In this document: one piece after another, positions 1 through 5,948 of the stretch
Layout: every line of letters starts with the position of its first letter
Position numbering within the stretch: the first letter of the stretch is position 1
Assembly: GCA_902496505.1 (NCBI GenBank)
Contig: CABVBB010000097.1
Span: 1 to 7,300 of the forward strand
DNA: 7,300 nt
Source: an uncultured Peptococcaceae bacterium
GTDB lineage: Bacteria; Bacillota; Peptococcia; Peptococcales; Peptococcaceae
Reading direction: 5' to 3'
Notes under the pieces: model-generated
Seen by the model: the letters and a program-made list of their open reading frames with translations, nothing else
What the model was told of the DNA's origin: nothing
The model's database searches: none
Position numbers and translations under genes: made by a program

Positions 1-889
1 TACTAAAGTGGATATTATCCCAGGTATCAGAGGTATGGGTGATTTGCGATTCATCCAGTGTTAGCAGCTGATAGCCGCCGGAAACTTTGGCGATCACATT
101 GTGCTCTGAGACAGGGCGCAGGACAGGCCAAGTTTTCTCTGTAATGGGCTGCTGATCCGCGGCGCGGCAGAGGGTATAGCGGCCATTTCGCTGCAGGGCA
201 TAGAGTGTATCGCTGATCATGAAAGCGTGCTGAGCAGGGAGGTCGAGCACGGGCTGACCTTGGGCGGAGAAAAGCTGATAGCCGTCATGATTTACCGCAG
301 TGAAGAATCCACGCGGATTGGCAAGGCTGATGGTCGTCCAGCAGCAATCGATGAGAAAAGTGCCGTCTTGATCGATAAGGCCGTACTGATCATCGGCGGT
401 AACGATGGCTACTTGATCCCTGAAATTGCGGGCGATGTCAAATTGATAAGGGATGACCAATTTTCCAGCGGTGTCGATATAGCCCCACTGCCCATCGTCT
501 CCTTGGACAGCGGCTCGTTGATCACGAAACGGTTTTACCGCCTGCCAGGCGGGAGCAATGACCATGTCGCCAGTACGATCGACAAATCCCCAGCGTTCGC
601 CTTGGCGCACGGCAGCAAAACCTTGTGAGAAAGCCTGCACTTCCTCAAATTGCAGCGGGATGACGATTTGGCTGTCCTTATTGATAAATCCCCAGAGGCC
701 GTCTTTTTTGACAGGGAAAAGCGCATCGCCTTCCATGCCGACATCATCCCAGGTCAAAGGTTCCGCTGGTGCTGCTGCTATGGGGTCGGGCAGAGGATCA
801 GGGGAAACGGCGGGCTTGGTTTGGGCTGTGCAGCCAGATAAGAGCAGAAAGGACAGCAGAAGAAGGATCAGTTTTTGAGGGATACGCAT
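1..889 (-). CDS. WG-repeat lipoprotein (3' end outside window)
   Basis: This minus-strand frame is open for 296 codons from ATG 889 to the window edge, so its C-terminus is missing. The N-terminus is a lipoprotein signal: MRIPQK, a leucine-rich core, then lipobox LSGC with the acylated Cys at residue 20. A Pro/Ala-rich linker (about 21-45) follows. Then come WG repeats spaced 34-35 residues apart: WGFIN at 66, WGFVD at 100, WGYID at 135 and a degenerate YGLID at 169, with the usual 'G..VIP..F' text between. Later units (around 203, 236 and 272) are too decayed to call confidently. WG repeats are found in many surface proteins and their biochemical role is mostly unknown. It is probably anchored on the outer face of the membrane. 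Start choice: AAAGGAG lies 9 bases before ATG 889; an in-frame ATG at 898 sits too close to that site. The gene is divergent from the two-component locus. Plus-strand frames here are antisense shadows. Confidence 0.88.
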   Translation of the reverse strand, partial: MRIPQKLILLLLSFLLLSGCTAQTKPAVSPDPLPDPIAAAPAEPLTWDDVGMEGDALFPVKKDGLWGFINKDSQIVIPLQFEEVQAFSQGFAAVRQGERWGFVDRTGDMVIAPAWQAVKPFRDQRAAVQGDDGQWGYIDTAGKLVIPYQFDIARNFRDQVAIVTADDQYGLIDQDGTFLIDCCWTTISLANPRGFFTAVNHDGYQLFSAQGQPVLDLPAQHAFMISDTLYALQRNGRYTLCRAADQQPITEKTWPVLRPVSEHNVIAKVSGGYQLLTLDESQITHTSDTWDNIHFS

Positions 890-929
890 GCTATTCATCT
901 CCTTTTGGATGTAAAAGTTGGTCGATCTC

Positions 930-938
930 AGTATAGCA
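930..938 (-). promoter_or_regulatory. Extended -10 promoter of the WG-repeat lipoprotein
   Basis: Read on the minus strand this is TGC followed by TATACT, an extended -10 (TGn plus a 5/6 match to TATAAT). It lies about 40 bases before the lipoprotein start. No good -35 is seen at 16-18 bp, which is usual for extended -10 promoters. Inferred from pattern and position only. Confidence 0.5.
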
Positions 939-1042
939 TGGGAGCGCCTGAAAAAGAGGGGCATGTCATGAAATGCTGCAAAAATGCTCTGATCGGTATC
1001 GCAATGCCTGAGAGACAAAAGTATGATGATTTGGCGAGATGA

Positions 1043-1051
1043 TGGTATAAT
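1043..1051 (+). promoter_or_regulatory. Extended -10 promoter of the response regulator gene
   Basis: The sequence TGG followed by a perfect TATAAT (1046-1051) is an extended -10 element. Transcription would begin near 1058, about 40 bases before ATG 1097. No convincing -35 is seen. With the minus-strand element at 930-938 it makes the 890-1096 gap a divergent promoter region. Confidence 0.6.
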
Positions 1052-1096
1052 GGGAAGCAGCAGGGCAGCTATAGGGAAATGAGGGGGGAGCAAGAT

Positions 1097-1816
1097 ATGG
1101 TGATCGTCATTTGTGAAGATGAGGTAAGTGAGCAAGAAAAACTCCTGCAGCTGATCAGGGATCATCCCAGATATGAAGAGTCGTTTGATATTATCGCTGT
1201 TGAAACGGCGGAGGCGCTGCTGGCCATAAAAAAAAAGATCGATCTGCTCTTTTTGGATATTGAGCTTGCGGGGATGAACGGGATCGAAGCAGCCAAGAGG
1301 ATCAGCGAGCAGCAGCCAGCGTGCAGGATCGTTTTGGTCTCCGGATATGGGCACTATATCACGGAGGCGTATCATACGGATGTTTGTCAGTTTTTGCTCA
1401 AGCCTCTGCGGCCGGATATTTTTGAGCGGGAATTTACCTTTTGTCTGGATCAATATGAGAGGCTTGAGGCCTGCTATTGCAGAAAATGTCAGAACGGTAT
1501 GACCAGCATCAAAAAATCTGAGGTGGTCTACTTAGAATCTAGAAAGCGGATCATTTGCGCCTATATGGTGGATGGCGAGCAATATTGGTATTATGGCAAA
1601 CTGTCTGATGAGGCGGCATTTTTAAAAGATAGTGGTTTTGTCCAGTGCCAAAGAGCTTTTATTGTCAATATGGCCTATGTGCAGAGTATTTCCAATGAAG
1701 GCGTCCGGATGACTGCAAAAAATAAAGACGGTCAAGTGATCATCGTGCCGTTCAGCAGAGACAAAAAGAAGTACATGGAGTCTGTGCTGAGAAAATATAT
1801 TGCCGGCTTAATGTGA
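1097..1816 (+). CDS. LytTR-family response regulator (AgrA/VirR-like)
   Basis: Cytoplasmic transcription factor of a two-component system, 239 residues, normal for the family. The receiver domain (about 2-118) has the acidic pair E7/D8, the phosphoacceptor D54 in LLFLDIELAGMNG, the switch residue S82 in LVSGYG and the conserved lysine K102 in FLLKP. The C-terminal part (about 130-237) is a LytTR DNA-binding domain, with VVYLES, FVQCQRAFIVNMAYV and the closing VPFSRDKKK. Such proteins bind pairs of short direct repeats about two helical turns apart. I chose ATG 1097 over an in-frame ATG at 1079 because GGGGGGAG (1083-1090) lies 6 bases before 1097, and the protein then begins MVIVICEDE, as is usual for receivers. 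The kinase gene follows after 116 bases, so the two are probable partners. A small Cys cluster (CYCRKC, about 126-131) lies at the domain junction; its meaning is unknown. Confidence 0.93.
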   Translation: MVIVICEDEVSEQEKLLQLIRDHPRYEESFDIIAVETAEALLAIKKKIDLLFLDIELAGMNGIEAAKRISEQQPACRIVLVSGYGHYITEAYHTDVCQFLLKPLRPDIFEREFTFCLDQYERLEACYCRKCQNGMTSIKKSEVVYLESRKRIICAYMVDGEQYWYYGKLSDEAAFLKDSGFVQCQRAFIVNMAYVQSISNEGVRMTAKNKDGQVIIVPFSRDKKKYMESVLRKYIAGLM

Positions 1817-1840
1817 GGCAAGGTGGAAAAACGGCCTGGC

Positions 1841-1874
1841 ATTTTGGAACAAAGATGAGGGATTTGGGAACAAA
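1841..1874 (+). promoter_or_regulatory. Tandem direct repeats, candidate LytTR operator
   Basis: ATTTTGGAACAAA (1841-1853) recurs as ATTTGGGAACAAA (1862-1874). Twelve of 13 bases match and the offset is exactly 21 bp, two turns of B-DNA, so both copies face the same side. Known LytTR regulators such as AgrA and PlnC bind 9-bp direct repeats with about this spacing, usually just upstream of a -35. On the opposite strand the core reads GTTCC, sharing the GTT common in LytTR half-sites. The pair lies between the regulator and kinase genes and ends 4 bases before the -35. That the adjacent regulator binds here is inference. Confidence 0.68.
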
Positions 1875-1878
1875 TCTA

Positions 1879-1907
1879 TTGCACAGCTGGGGCGGCTTTT
1901 TTATACT
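1879..1907 (+). promoter_or_regulatory. Promoter of the kinase and downstream genes
   Basis: TTGCAC (1879-1884), a 17-bp spacer, then TATACT (1902-1907). The -10 is good and the -35 weak, as expected of an activated promoter. The direct repeats end just upstream. Transcription would start near 1914, leaving a leader of about 20 bases before the kinase start. Confidence 0.6.
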
Positions 1908-1932
1908 ATTTTCATAAAGGGGGCGGGGCGTC

Positions 1933-3351
1933 TTGCTGATCATCGATTTTGTGGGCGCTTTGTTAGAATGTTTACTGATAGGATATTTTTGCGAACACGA
2001 ACTCAAAACCAGAAAATACAGCAGAGCGGTCACGTATGCTGGATTTATCGCGTTGACCATGATCTATTTTGGCAGCGCGGTACTCATTTTGCCAGTTAAC
2101 GGAACGATCGTCCTGTTAAAAGGCGCGCTTTTATTTATAAGTCTCCTGATCCCGGCGGCGCTGTATACAGGGAAACTGGGCAGCAATTTTTTGCTGAATG
2201 TTATTTTTCTGGCCTTTCAGATGGGGATAGAATACATCGTTACCTTGTTCTTAGTAGAATTTTATCACGTAACGACTTTTCCGGCGCCGGAAGAGTTTTA
2301 TGCATTGGGGCTGTTTATGACGCGGATCCTGGCCTTTGTGCTGACGTATATTTTAGTAGGGTGCCTTCAAAAGAAGGACAGAGCGGCCTATGAGCTGTCC
2401 AATAAATATACAGTGCTGTTTTTGCTTCTGCCGATCTTGACGATCATGATCATTTGGGCGATCACAGATATAGTCATCCGTACGGAAGGTGCAGTCGATT
2501 TTTGGCAGTATTTTTTGCCGGAGTTTCTCTTGGTCTGTGCTGATGTGGCCGTTCTTTATCTCCTCCAAAAAATAGCCAAGGCAGAGAAAGAGCGGTTTAT
2601 TGTCTTGCAGCTGGAAAGTCTCCAAAACGATTTTGAAAACTATTATGCCAATATCAGCAAGAAAAATGAACAGATCCGCAGGATACAGCACGATATGCGC
2701 AATTACCTGATCACCCTCTATTCTCTGCTGGAAAATGGCGACGTAGTCTCAGCCAAGGAAGAGATCAGACAAAAATTGAACTATGTCGACAGCAAACAGG
2801 AGATCACGACGGCTAATGGTTTTTTGAATACCGTTCTGCAGATCAAAAAAGAGCAAGCCGACCAGTATGATATTGCCGTCGAGTATCTCATCCACCTGCC
2901 GGAATATTTGGCGGTGAAGTGGACGAATATCGCTTTAGTCCTTTCCATAGCGTTTGACAATGCCATCGAAGCGGCCAGCAAACTGAGCGAGCGGCAGCAA
3001 AGATACATTCGTTTGCAGATGTATCTGCATAATGCCCATCTGATCGTCAGCATGGACAATACCATGCAGGGAACGGCGGAGATCACCGCGGACGGTATGG
3101 TATTGTCCACCAAGCCCGATCAGGATAAGCACGGCTATGGACTGGGAAATATGAAATTATTGCTTGACGAGATCGGGGGAGAGATGTTTTTGGCTGCAGA
3201 AGAAGGGCTGTTCAGACTGAAGGCGGTCATTCCGCTTCAGGGGGACATCGCTTCAACCAAAAATCGCAGCGGAAGGGGAGTGGATGAAAGTGAGGAGTCT
3301 GATAACGCTGATTCTGGCGGCCATGTGTCTGGCTTATCCTGTCTGTTGTGA
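1933..3351 (+). CDS. GHKL sensor histidine kinase (AgrC-like)
   Basis: Membrane sensor kinase, 472 residues, the likely phosphodonor for the LytTR regulator encoded just before it. The first roughly 210 residues are six or seven hydrophobic membrane spans with short loops and no large extracellular domain, as in AgrC-type sensors. A coiled linker (about 211-247) leads to the H-box RIQHDMRN with the phospho-acceptor His at residue 253. The ATP-binding half follows: N-box FDNAIEAA (N343), a VSMDN motif, and the G-box GYGLGN starting at G401, typical of HATPase_c_5. The start is TTG 1933, behind AAAGGGGGCGGGG; I see no ATG that fits better. The last 23 or so residues (after RSGRG, rich in Ser, Asp, Glu and Gly) lie beyond the usual end of the fold and overprint the start of the next gene by 68 bases. 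The ligand cannot be told from sequence. Confidence 0.9.
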   Translation: MLIIDFVGALLECLLIGYFCEHELKTRKYSRAVTYAGFIALTMIYFGSAVLILPVNGTIVLLKGALLFISLLIPAALYTGKLGSNFLLNVIFLAFQMGIEYIVTLFLVEFYHVTTFPAPEEFYALGLFMTRILAFVLTYILVGCLQKKDRAAYELSNKYTVLFLLLPILTIMIIWAITDIVIRTEGAVDFWQYFLPEFLLVCADVAVLYLLQKIAKAEKERFIVLQLESLQNDFENYYANISKKNEQIRRIQHDMRNYLITLYSLLENGDVVSAKEEIRQKLNYVDSKQEITTANGFLNTVLQIKKEQADQYDIAVEYLIHLPEYLAVKWTNIALVLSIAFDNAIEAASKLSERQQRYIRLQMYLHNAHLIVSMDNTMQGTAEITADGMVLSTKPDQDKHGYGLGNMKLLLDEIGGEMFLAAEEGLFRLKAVIPLQGDIASTKNRSGRGVDESEESDNADSGGHVSGLSCLL

Positions 3352-4180
3352 CAGGTTCCAAAGTACGGCGGTAAGAACGCCGCAGGCACAGTTTATAGAA
3401 AACACATCAGCAGCAGAAATGGAGGAAATAGTTCATTATGCTAATTATCTGCTGATCGGTCCGATCGTGTCATTTGATCAGGCGAATGAACTGCCGATGC
3501 TCAATATTTTGAATATGTATTGTGCAGAACAAGAGGAAAAGACCAAGGATAAGTGTGAGCGCATTGCGATAAGCGCATTAGAAGATTTCACGGTGAGCCG
3601 TTTTGGCGAGGGGGTCTTTGATGCGCAGGCGCTGCTAAAGGCTGATCAAGCAGGTGTGCGCCTGGAAGATGGCGTCATCTATACCAGCGGCTTTGGCAAT
3701 ATCTCAGGCTATCTGGATGGCGAGATCACGATCCAAGAGGTCGTGAGAGAGGGCGATCGGGTCAAAATAGCGGTGCAGATCACCCTGGATGAAGCGGGGC
3801 GGGACAAAGCACAGGGCGAATTGACGCTGAAGATCACGGATAAAGGATATCAGTATGCGGCCTATCATTTCACCACCCGTCCCTGGACAATAGCTGATCT
3901 GGAGCTTCCCATGGCAGAATCTATAAAATTGGAGCAGATCGATGCTTATTTCGGCGAGCTGCGATCAAGCCAGCTATTTGAGTGGGAAGTGGATACTATC
4001 GGCCAAAAAAGAGTGTACAGCGACGGCACAGAGGTGACGCTGTATCTGGGCAAAGCAGACAGCCCTTACGGCGTGATCATGGGCATCACCACGAGCCGAG
4101 CAGATCTACCTTTGATCAGAGGCGTTCATATCGGCGACAGTTGGGAAGCGGTAGCCGCGCGATTCATGAACAGCGTATGA
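3284..4180 (+). CDS. Exported protein of unknown function, C-terminus lost to a frameshift
   Basis: The 298-residue product starts at ATG 3284 behind AAGGGGAG and begins MKVRSLITLILAAMCLAYPVCC, a signal peptide or membrane anchor. A Cys pair sits at residues 21-22, but this is not a clean lipobox. I do not recognise the family. The rest is soluble-looking, with a helical stretch (about 40-110) followed by strand-rich segments containing GYLDGEITIQEV, ELTLKITDKGYQY and HIGDSWEAVAARF. The last resembles 'IGDS.e.v...F' segments of small exported domains that continue past this point. Here the frame stops at TGA 4178-4180, while the +1 frame carries a convincing continuation to 4370, so the annotated protein is probably truncated by about 60 residues. 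It overlaps the kinase gene by 68 bases, suggesting co-transcription and translational coupling. It may be an extracytoplasmic partner or output of the kinase; that is inference from position. Confidence 0.75.
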   Translation: MKVRSLITLILAAMCLAYPVCCDRFQSTAVRTPQAQFIENTSAAEMEEIVHYANYLLIGPIVSFDQANELPMLNILNMYCAEQEEKTKDKCERIAISALEDFTVSRFGEGVFDAQALLKADQAGVRLEDGVIYTSGFGNISGYLDGEITIQEVVREGDRVKIAVQITLDEAGRDKAQGELTLKITDKGYQYAAYHFTTRPWTIADLELPMAESIKLEQIDAYFGELRSSQLFEWEVDTIGQKRVYSDGTEVTLYLGKADSPYGVIMGITTSRADLPLIRGVHIGDSWEAVAARFMNSV

Positions 4181-4370
4181 GCCAGAAGCCGCAGAAGGAG
4201 GCTGGAGATGCCGATTGTACGGCGTAGCGCAGCACATGTCTACCTACGGCATGATCCTATATGATCACGATCAGCCTGCGGCGATCCAGCTGGGGCAGGA
4301 GGGGGTAAGCGTTAGTCTGGATTTGGATGATAGAGCCTGTGTAGAAACGATCACAGTGGTCTTTGAGTAA
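4170..4370 (+). pseudogene. Detached C-terminal coding segment of the preceding exported protein
   Basis: The +1 frame relative to the gene at 3284 is open from 4170 to TAA 4368-4370. It reads YEPEAAEGGW, then LYGVAQHMSTYGMILYD, QPAAIQLGQEGVSVSLDLDD and a closing TITVVFE. This is well-formed protein text with alternating beta-strand patterns, and it has no credible start of its own. Joining it after residue 298 would give a product of about 362 residues. The simplest repair is one TA dinucleotide: GTATATGAG in place of the observed GTATGAG at 4175-4181. I therefore read 3284-4370 as one gene broken by a 2-base deletion, either real or a sequence error. Confidence 0.7.
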
Positions 4371-4449
4371 AATCAGTGGATAAAAAAGCAGGCTGCAGAA
4401 GATGAGGGGACAATGCGCAGAGCACAAAGTTTCGCTGGGAGGGATCCAC

Positions 4450-4941
4450 ATGACAAAGATAAACCAATTGGCTGCAGTGATCTTAGCAGTCAGTCTGCTG
4501 GTGGTGCTAAGTCCTTGTGCTTTGCTGCAGGGAGTCCAGGCCGCTGTACCAGCTCACGCCGCAGGAAATGAGCGGGCGGCAGCCGATAACGTGCTGTATG
4601 TGCAAAAGGTCGTTTCAGGTACGAATACACGATACTGGGATAATTACGATGTAAAATTCAAGTTTAAAGCCTCTGTAAAGGTAGAATATGACCACAACTT
4701 GGGAAAATATATTATGACGAATGTCCTTACAGAATTCCCCAAAGCTGTTATCAGAAGATCTTCGGGCACCCAGGCTATATGGACAGAACCGACTTGGCAA
4801 TATACAGACGGCGGCCGGACGATCGTTTTGAGCAGCCAGGCCACTGTACAGAATAAAACGGGTTATGCAGCGCCGATAGATATCCATATGTTTATTTATT
4901 GCAATGGGCATACAGGGGCTGTGAGGATGGAGGCGTATTGA
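4450..4941 (+). CDS. Small secreted protein, unknown family
   Basis: Product of 163 residues. The start is ATG 4450, because GGGAGGG (4437-4443) lies 6 bases upstream. An in-frame ATG at 4402 has no such site and would put a polar tail before the signal peptide. The N-terminus, MTKINQ plus a long Ala/Leu/Val core, is a Sec signal peptide, with likely cleavage at VQA-A (31) or AHA-A (37). The mature part of roughly 125-130 residues is rich in aromatic and beta-branched residues in alternation (YDVKFKFKASVKVEY, RTIVLSSQATVQN, IDIHMFIYCNG), so a beta-sandwich or similar all-beta fold is likely. It has a single Cys near the C-terminus. I do not recognise a family. It lies 79 bases after the broken gene, with no clear promoter or terminator between, so it is probably the last gene of the kinase operon and may be its exported output. 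Confidence 0.8.
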   Translation: MTKINQLAAVILAVSLLVVLSPCALLQGVQAAVPAHAAGNERAAADNVLYVQKVVSGTNTRYWDNYDVKFKFKASVKVEYDHNLGKYIMTNVLTEFPKAVIRRSSGTQAIWTEPTWQYTDGGRTIVLSSQATVQNKTGYAAPIDIHMFIYCNGHTGAVRMEAY

Positions 4942-4990
4942 GCATATCCAGCAAATCTTTGCTGCTGATCAGCTGATCTACTTTTTTAAT

Positions 4991-5022
4991 GGCGGTCAAG
5001 TGCCTTGCTTGGCCGCCTTTTT
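4991..5022 (+). terminator. Rho-independent terminator of the two-component operon
   Basis: GGCGGTCAAG (4991-5000), a 7-base loop, then CTTGGCCGCC (5008-5017) forms a 10-bp stem with one G-T wobble. TTTTT follows at 5018-5022. It lies 50 bases after the small secreted protein gene and ends that transcript. Confidence 0.85.
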
Positions 5023-5093
5023 CATTTGGCTGGGATCAGCGGTCGGCTGCGCGAATATCTTTGTTTTTTGGGGCAAGAATGCCTCAGAGGGGA

Positions 5094-5123
5094 TTGGTCA
5101 GCGAGGGGGATTTGTGTTACAAT
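5094..5123 (+). promoter_or_regulatory. Promoter of the exonuclease gene
   Basis: TTGGTC (5094-5099), an 18-bp spacer, then TACAAT (5118-5123) preceded by TGT, giving an extended -10. It lies about 34 bases before the GTG start. I see nothing else in 5023-5156 beyond this promoter and the ribosome binding site. Confidence 0.6.
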
Positions 5124-5156
5124 ATGGGATAAGAGTTTTGAGGAGAGTGACTGAAT

Positions 5157-5879
5157 GTGCTGAAGAGAAATTTGGATATGCTCCATGTATTTTTAGATTT
5201 TGAGATGAATCCGACGACCAATCCGATACGCCGCAGGCAGCGGAGTAGTAAGCCTGCTACCCCGCCGCCGGCGCTCAGGATGGAGATCATTGAGATCGGC
5301 GCGGTGAAGCTCGACCGCGAATATAAGCAGATCGACAGTTTTTCCTGCTATGTGCGGCCGGAGATGAACCATATCACCAAAAAAGTGACAGAGATCACGG
5401 GCATCACGGACGAAACAGTGGCGGATGCGGTGGATTTTGCACAGGCGATGGCGGCATTTGTGGAATGGATCGGTCAGGAACCGGTGCGGATCTATGCGTG
5501 GAGCGAGAGTGATAAGAAGCAGCTTTTGGCGGAGCTGCGCTACAAAAAACTTTATGACGGTCAGCTGCCGCCTAATATGCGCCGCTGGATGGATTTTCAA
5601 AAGGTATACACGCGGATCATGGGCTTGTCACGGTCCATGTCGCTGAGCAGCGCCATCAATATCATCGATAATGATTTTGAGGGGCATCAGCACAGTGCCT
5701 TGGATGATGCGGCCAATTCTGCGGAGCTTTTGCGGCTGGTCAAGAATAAGGAGCAGTTTGCGCAAAAGACTGCGGGCATCAAAAAAGTGTTCAACAAAAA
5801 AGATGAGCCGCTGACGAGCTCCATCGGTGATCTGCTGGCTGCGGAACTGGCTAGACTCCAGGCTGAGGAAGATCATTAG
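5157..5879 (+). CDS. DEDDh-family 3'-5' exonuclease domain protein
   Basis: A 240-residue cytoplasmic nuclease of the RNase T / DNA polymerase III epsilon superfamily, which removes nucleotides from 3' ends with two metal ions. Exo I is VFLDFEM (D14, E16). Exo II is carried by AWSESDKKQL (D119). Exo III is HQHSALDDAA, with the general base H179 and metal ligand D184. The supporting pattern IIEIGAVKLD and ITGIT is also present. Thus all DEDDh residues are in place. Between the first two strands lies a basic, proline-rich insert (about 19-40, RRRQRSSKPATPPP). The last 40 residues are a polar, partly charged tail beyond the nuclease fold. The start is GTG 5157 with AGGAG 11 bases upstream; ATG 5178 (residue 8) is possible but has a weaker site. 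The gene has its own promoter and terminator. The layout is KapD-like, but the substrate (RNA or DNA) cannot be told. Confidence 0.88.
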   Translation: MLKRNLDMLHVFLDFEMNPTTNPIRRRQRSSKPATPPPALRMEIIEIGAVKLDREYKQIDSFSCYVRPEMNHITKKVTEITGITDETVADAVDFAQAMAAFVEWIGQEPVRIYAWSESDKKQLLAELRYKKLYDGQLPPNMRRWMDFQKVYTRIMGLSRSMSLSSAINIIDNDFEGHQHSALDDAANSAELLRLVKNKEQFAQKTAGIKKVFNKKDEPLTSSIGDLLAAELARLQAEEDH

Positions 5880-5898
5880 TCCAGCGAAAATAACGATA

Positions 5899-5941
5899 AA
5901 AAACGCCAAGGCGGCGGGATCGGCCGTGCTTTGGCGTTTTT
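5899..5941. terminator. Bidirectional terminator between converging genes
   Basis: AAAAACGCCAA (5899-5909) pairs perfectly with TTGGCGTTTTT (5931-5941) across a 21-base GC-rich interior. The A tract on the left and T tract on the right make it usable from both strands. It lies between the exonuclease stop (5879) and the amidohydrolase stop (5949). Confidence 0.85.
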
Positions 5942-5948
5942 CGTCTGT

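Noticed and set aside
227..878. Open plus-strand frames over the left end (227-628, 558-878, 650-841)
   Set aside because: They lie antisense to the WG-repeat lipoprotein, which has a signal peptide, lipobox and repeats; the plus frames show no family text and no good ribosome sites.
1817..1840. Terminator after the response regulator gene
   Set aside because: Only short imperfect GGCC-type pairings and no T tract follow; read-through into the kinase gene is likely.
4172..4183. Programmed +1 frameshift of prfB type at GTA-TGA-G
   Set aside because: The P-site codon GTA would re-pair poorly on TAT and no Shine-Dalgarno-like stimulator lies a few bases upstream; a 2-base deletion is simpler.
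4208..4264. ATG 4208 with AAGGAGG 7 bases upstream, as a separate small gene
   Set aside because: The frame stops after 18 codons and overlaps the better continuation of the exported protein in another frame; the purine run is probably coincidental (E-G-G codons).
4371..4449. A separate promoter or an AgrD-like peptide gene before the small secreted protein
   Set aside because: No acceptable -35/-10 pair, no short ORF with an amphipathic leader, and no AgrB-like membrane protease anywhere in the window.
5070..5090. GGGGCA-AGAA-TGCCTC hairpin as a terminator
   Set aside because: The stem is 6 bp with a wobble and neither strand has a following T tract.
5000..5203. A 67-codon plus-strand frame
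   Set aside because: It starts inside the terminator stem, covers the exonuclease promoter and overlaps that gene's start; no ribosome site.
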